From Tribonema minus (lineage: Eukaryota; Sar; Xanthophyceae; Tribonematales; Tribonemataceae), in NCBI GenBank assembly GCA_017506865.1, contig JAFCMP010000168.1:806001-870000 (forward strand): a stretch of DNA of 64,000 nucleotides. The letters are read 5' to 3'. This document shows, piece by piece, positions 61,740 to 64,000 of this stretch. The translations under genes and the position numbers were made by a program. How positions within the stretch are numbered: position 1 is the stretch's first letter; each line of letters starts with the position of its first letter. The notes beneath the pieces were generated by a model. It saw only the letters and a program-made list of their open reading frames with translations, was not told where the DNA came from and did no database searches.

Positions 61740-64000
61740 TTAAGTTGGGAAGATGTCATCCATATCGCTCGCCGAAGAGGACCTTTGTGGGCTCCAAGGC
61801 GCGCAGGTCAGACGCAACGCAGGGCAAACACACAGAAACAAGACGATGCTCCAGGCCCCCACCAGCTGCGCGAATTCGAACTGCGGCGGGCAACGAGTGT
61901 GCCGCCGCCAAACCTTGCGGGAGCGAAGACGCAAGTCGGGGTCAAGTTCTCGTCATCTCCTGGTCGCTCGTCGGAGGGCCTCTGTGGGGCTGAACAGATG
62001 CCCTCCCGGGACGCTTGTACTTCGTGTTCACATGCTGGACCGCAGCTGCGCTAAGTGCAGCAGCAGATGTGGCAGCATCAAGCATTGGAAGCGACAGCGG
62101 GCCAAGTACGTGAATCTGCAACGGCGCGAAATCGAGCAGCGGCAGCAGTAGCAGCACATTGAGGCCGCAAGTCGCCAGGTAAAGAGTCTGAAGCGTGAAA
62201 GTCTGAAGCGCGAAAGCCAGTCATTCATCAAGCACAGCCATGCGCTACACCAACACGTTGTCGCTGGCCAACTGCAGCTGCAGAGCAAGCTGCAAAGCCA
62301 GTACATGGGCTATTGCGGCTGTGTGGAAAATGTGTGATAACGAGCAGAAGCATGCTGATGAGCTTAGCAAGTCGGCATCAATTAAGCTTTGCGGCTTTGC
62401 ATCGGCTCTTTTGCCACTGGCAATGCTTTACAAAAACGGCCGCAGGCAGATCTTCACAATGCCTACTCTGGAAGAGCACACGATACCCATGATGCAGATA
62501 AAATGCCGGCACACAGCAGACTGCAGGCGTTTGAGTGGGCGATGGGCTGGTGGCGGTATTTTAGAGTTGACTCTTGCCAATTACTGGCGATGGCACATGC
62601 CGCACCTGAAACCACGCACCATGCCATCCTTGCGGAGCTGCTTGCTGCCAACCCAGTGTTATAAATATGGTGTTTGTGTTGTAGCACCGCCATACCAGCG
62701 GGCTGTCTCCTCCGCTTTGTGAGAGGTGTGCCACCATTGGTGCCGCAGATCACGGGCTACACGCGCACACACACACACGATCGGGGGGGGCATGGCCAAG
62801 TCATAGCTGATACTCTGCAGCATGGTCCAGCAGATGAGGTTCACCTCATCTGAGCAACCTCATCCGCTGACGTTGAACGCGTGTCCGTCTCGTGTGTGAC
62901 TGCTCACAGCGCGTCACGCACTCTGGCGTCTTGCGCTCTGCAGCGGCTCACGGCTCCTGCCCACTACCATCACGAGGCAACTGCGTGCCATCATGATTGA
63001 ATCTGTCCCGTCAATCAGAGTTCATGACCAGCGCTCAGCAGGCTCAGCACTGCTGTCCAGCGGAGTCGCTCAAGGGCTGCCTGCTACGCATGTGCCGTCG
63101 TTGGTGACGCGTACGTTGCACAGATCATGCGTTGCTTTGCGCTAGCAGCCTGAGCGCTCCTATGTGTACTGCTGTGCTGTGCCAAGCAGCTGAGCTTCAT
63201 CGAGTGGCGCGTACACCGCATCGTACTGTCGACAGCACAGGTCATGCGAACACTGCGCGACAGCTAATCATCGCTGCCATGCGCACTCCAGCACTCAGCA
63301 TGCACTTGCAGTATGTAACTCTCTCTACACTGTTGAAGGAAGCCCCATCAGCACGCGTCGAGCACATTGTGAAGTGGCAGCCGCACACTGGCAGTCAGCC
63401 CCGCAGCACATTATCCACGGCGCTGAGCAGTTGGCAGCCTCAACCGCCATACGTATGCCAACCATCACCCCCCCCCGTCCCCCTCCCCCCTGCGCAATGA
63501 TCACCAGCACTCCTTCGCCCCATTCCAGCGCATGCGTCTGCCCGCACAACTTATTGCTGTGCATAAGGAGCATAGGACCATACGCCCCTGCAACATACAC
63601 AAATGTTCCGTCGCCCCGCCCGCCTGTCGTGTATGGCGCTGCTCGCTGCGCCTCATAGCATCCGCGCATGCTCTCAGCAATACATCTATCTCACCATCGC
63701 GCCCTGTACTCTCTCGCCACATTCCGCCGCTGTGTCCCATGCGCACGCGCCGCAGGTCGTGGAGGCCGCGACGTGGGTCGGGACGGACGAGTTGCTCGCA
63801 CAGCATCGACTTTGTGTGCCACGACGCGCTGCCCTACGGCCTCGCGTCCGGCGTGAGCAACAAACGTGGACGTGGACGCGCACCTCAAGCGTGCGGGGCG
63901 CTTTGTTGAGACGCGCCGCACGAAGGGCATCTCCACCAGCGACATCATCACGTCCATCATACAGGTGCGCCCGCGCGCTGCCGCTGCCGCCACCGCGGCT
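61740..64000. repeat. Duplicated unit R4 (cut by the window end)
   Basis: It begins like the other units after the ankyrin exon 1 and includes the CGCAAGTCGCCAGGTAAAG block at about 62165 and intron-1-like DNA. No intact gene is present in 61740-63755. Confidence 0.65.
63756..63964 (+). pseudogene. Cytidylyltransferase exon 2 copy (R4), frameshifted
   Basis: It is bounded by CGCAG and GTGCGC. It starts VVEAATWVGTDELL and ends with [12 protein letters not shown] read in a different frame. At 209 bases compared with 213, small indels break the frame. Catalytic-region residues are changed (APWVV to ATWVG). Confidence 0.85.

Larger units (their letters stand above)
54080..61740. repeat. Duplicated unit R3
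   Basis: About 7.6 kb, the most complete of the right-hand units (edges approximate). It has exon 2, 3 and 4 copies of the cytidylyltransferase on the plus strand and the intact F-box/ankyrin copy 6 on the minus strand. From 54005 to 56978 no intact gene is present apart from the MITE listed separately. Confidence 0.7.

Noticed and set aside
1-64000. CRISPR array, bacterial operon or prophage
   Set aside because: No regularly spaced repeats with unique spacers and no Shine-Dalgarno-led gene chains. Introns, LTR elements and F-box proteins show nuclear eukaryotic DNA.

Overview
The window is a GC-rich nuclear segment of a eukaryote. Genes are broken by GT-AG introns, spacers hold transposable elements, and there are interstitial TTAGGG-type telomere-like tracts. 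One gene (10432-15550) starts with a hydrophobic signal segment ending AYA|FVQP, which resembles the ASAFAP-type bipartite plastid-targeting signal of algae with a secondary red plastid. With the long families of 27-residue LQWARANGCPW-type ankyrin repeats, this suggests an ochrophyte or haptophyte-like alga. The taxonomic call is inference.

Layout. (1) 1-7061: an F-box/ankyrin gene (+) faces, tail to tail, a complete four-exon choline-phosphate cytidylyltransferase gene (-). (2) 7587-9459: a divergent two-exon gene for a disordered protein. (3) 10432-15550: an alpha/beta-hydrolase gene (-) whose last exon adds a DnaJ-type CxxCxGxG zinc finger. (4) 16630-18122: an isolated F-box/ankyrin pseudogene. 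(5) 18.1-24.9 kb: gene-poor DNA with a MITE-like copy and a 5'-truncated LINE flanked by a 12-bp target-site duplication. (6) 24899-29522: a four-exon secreted SGNH/GDSL-type esterase-like gene (-). (7) 29.7-64.0 kb: about five direct tandem copies (here R0 to R4) of a unit that in full is [cytidylyltransferase exons 2-4 (+) | F-box/ankyrin gene (-)]. Most gene copies are broken. R0 has absorbed a MITE, a complete Ty1/copia element with a 1403-aa polyprotein, and a gag-only LTR element with identical LTRs. R3 carries a second MITE family. Only the F-box/ankyrin genes at the two ends of the window (from base 1, and 60157-61695) read through intact.

Themes. The left F-box/ankyrin-cytidylyltransferase pair looks like the parent or a sister of the repeated units, because it alone has exon 1 of the cytidylyltransferase. 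All six F-box/ankyrin copies share an easily missed upstream coding exon of 28-31 codons, spliced in phase 1 to a GA(T/C)-ATG-TGG junction. Several real exons are flanked by tandem repeats that duplicate the exon edge together with its splice site; this is the least explained structure here. Both LTR elements share a predicted primer-binding site that matches the 5' half of a methionine tRNA ending in its anticodon loop, a Drosophila copia-like arrangement. All splice models rest on motif, phase and paralogue agreement; no transcript data were used.
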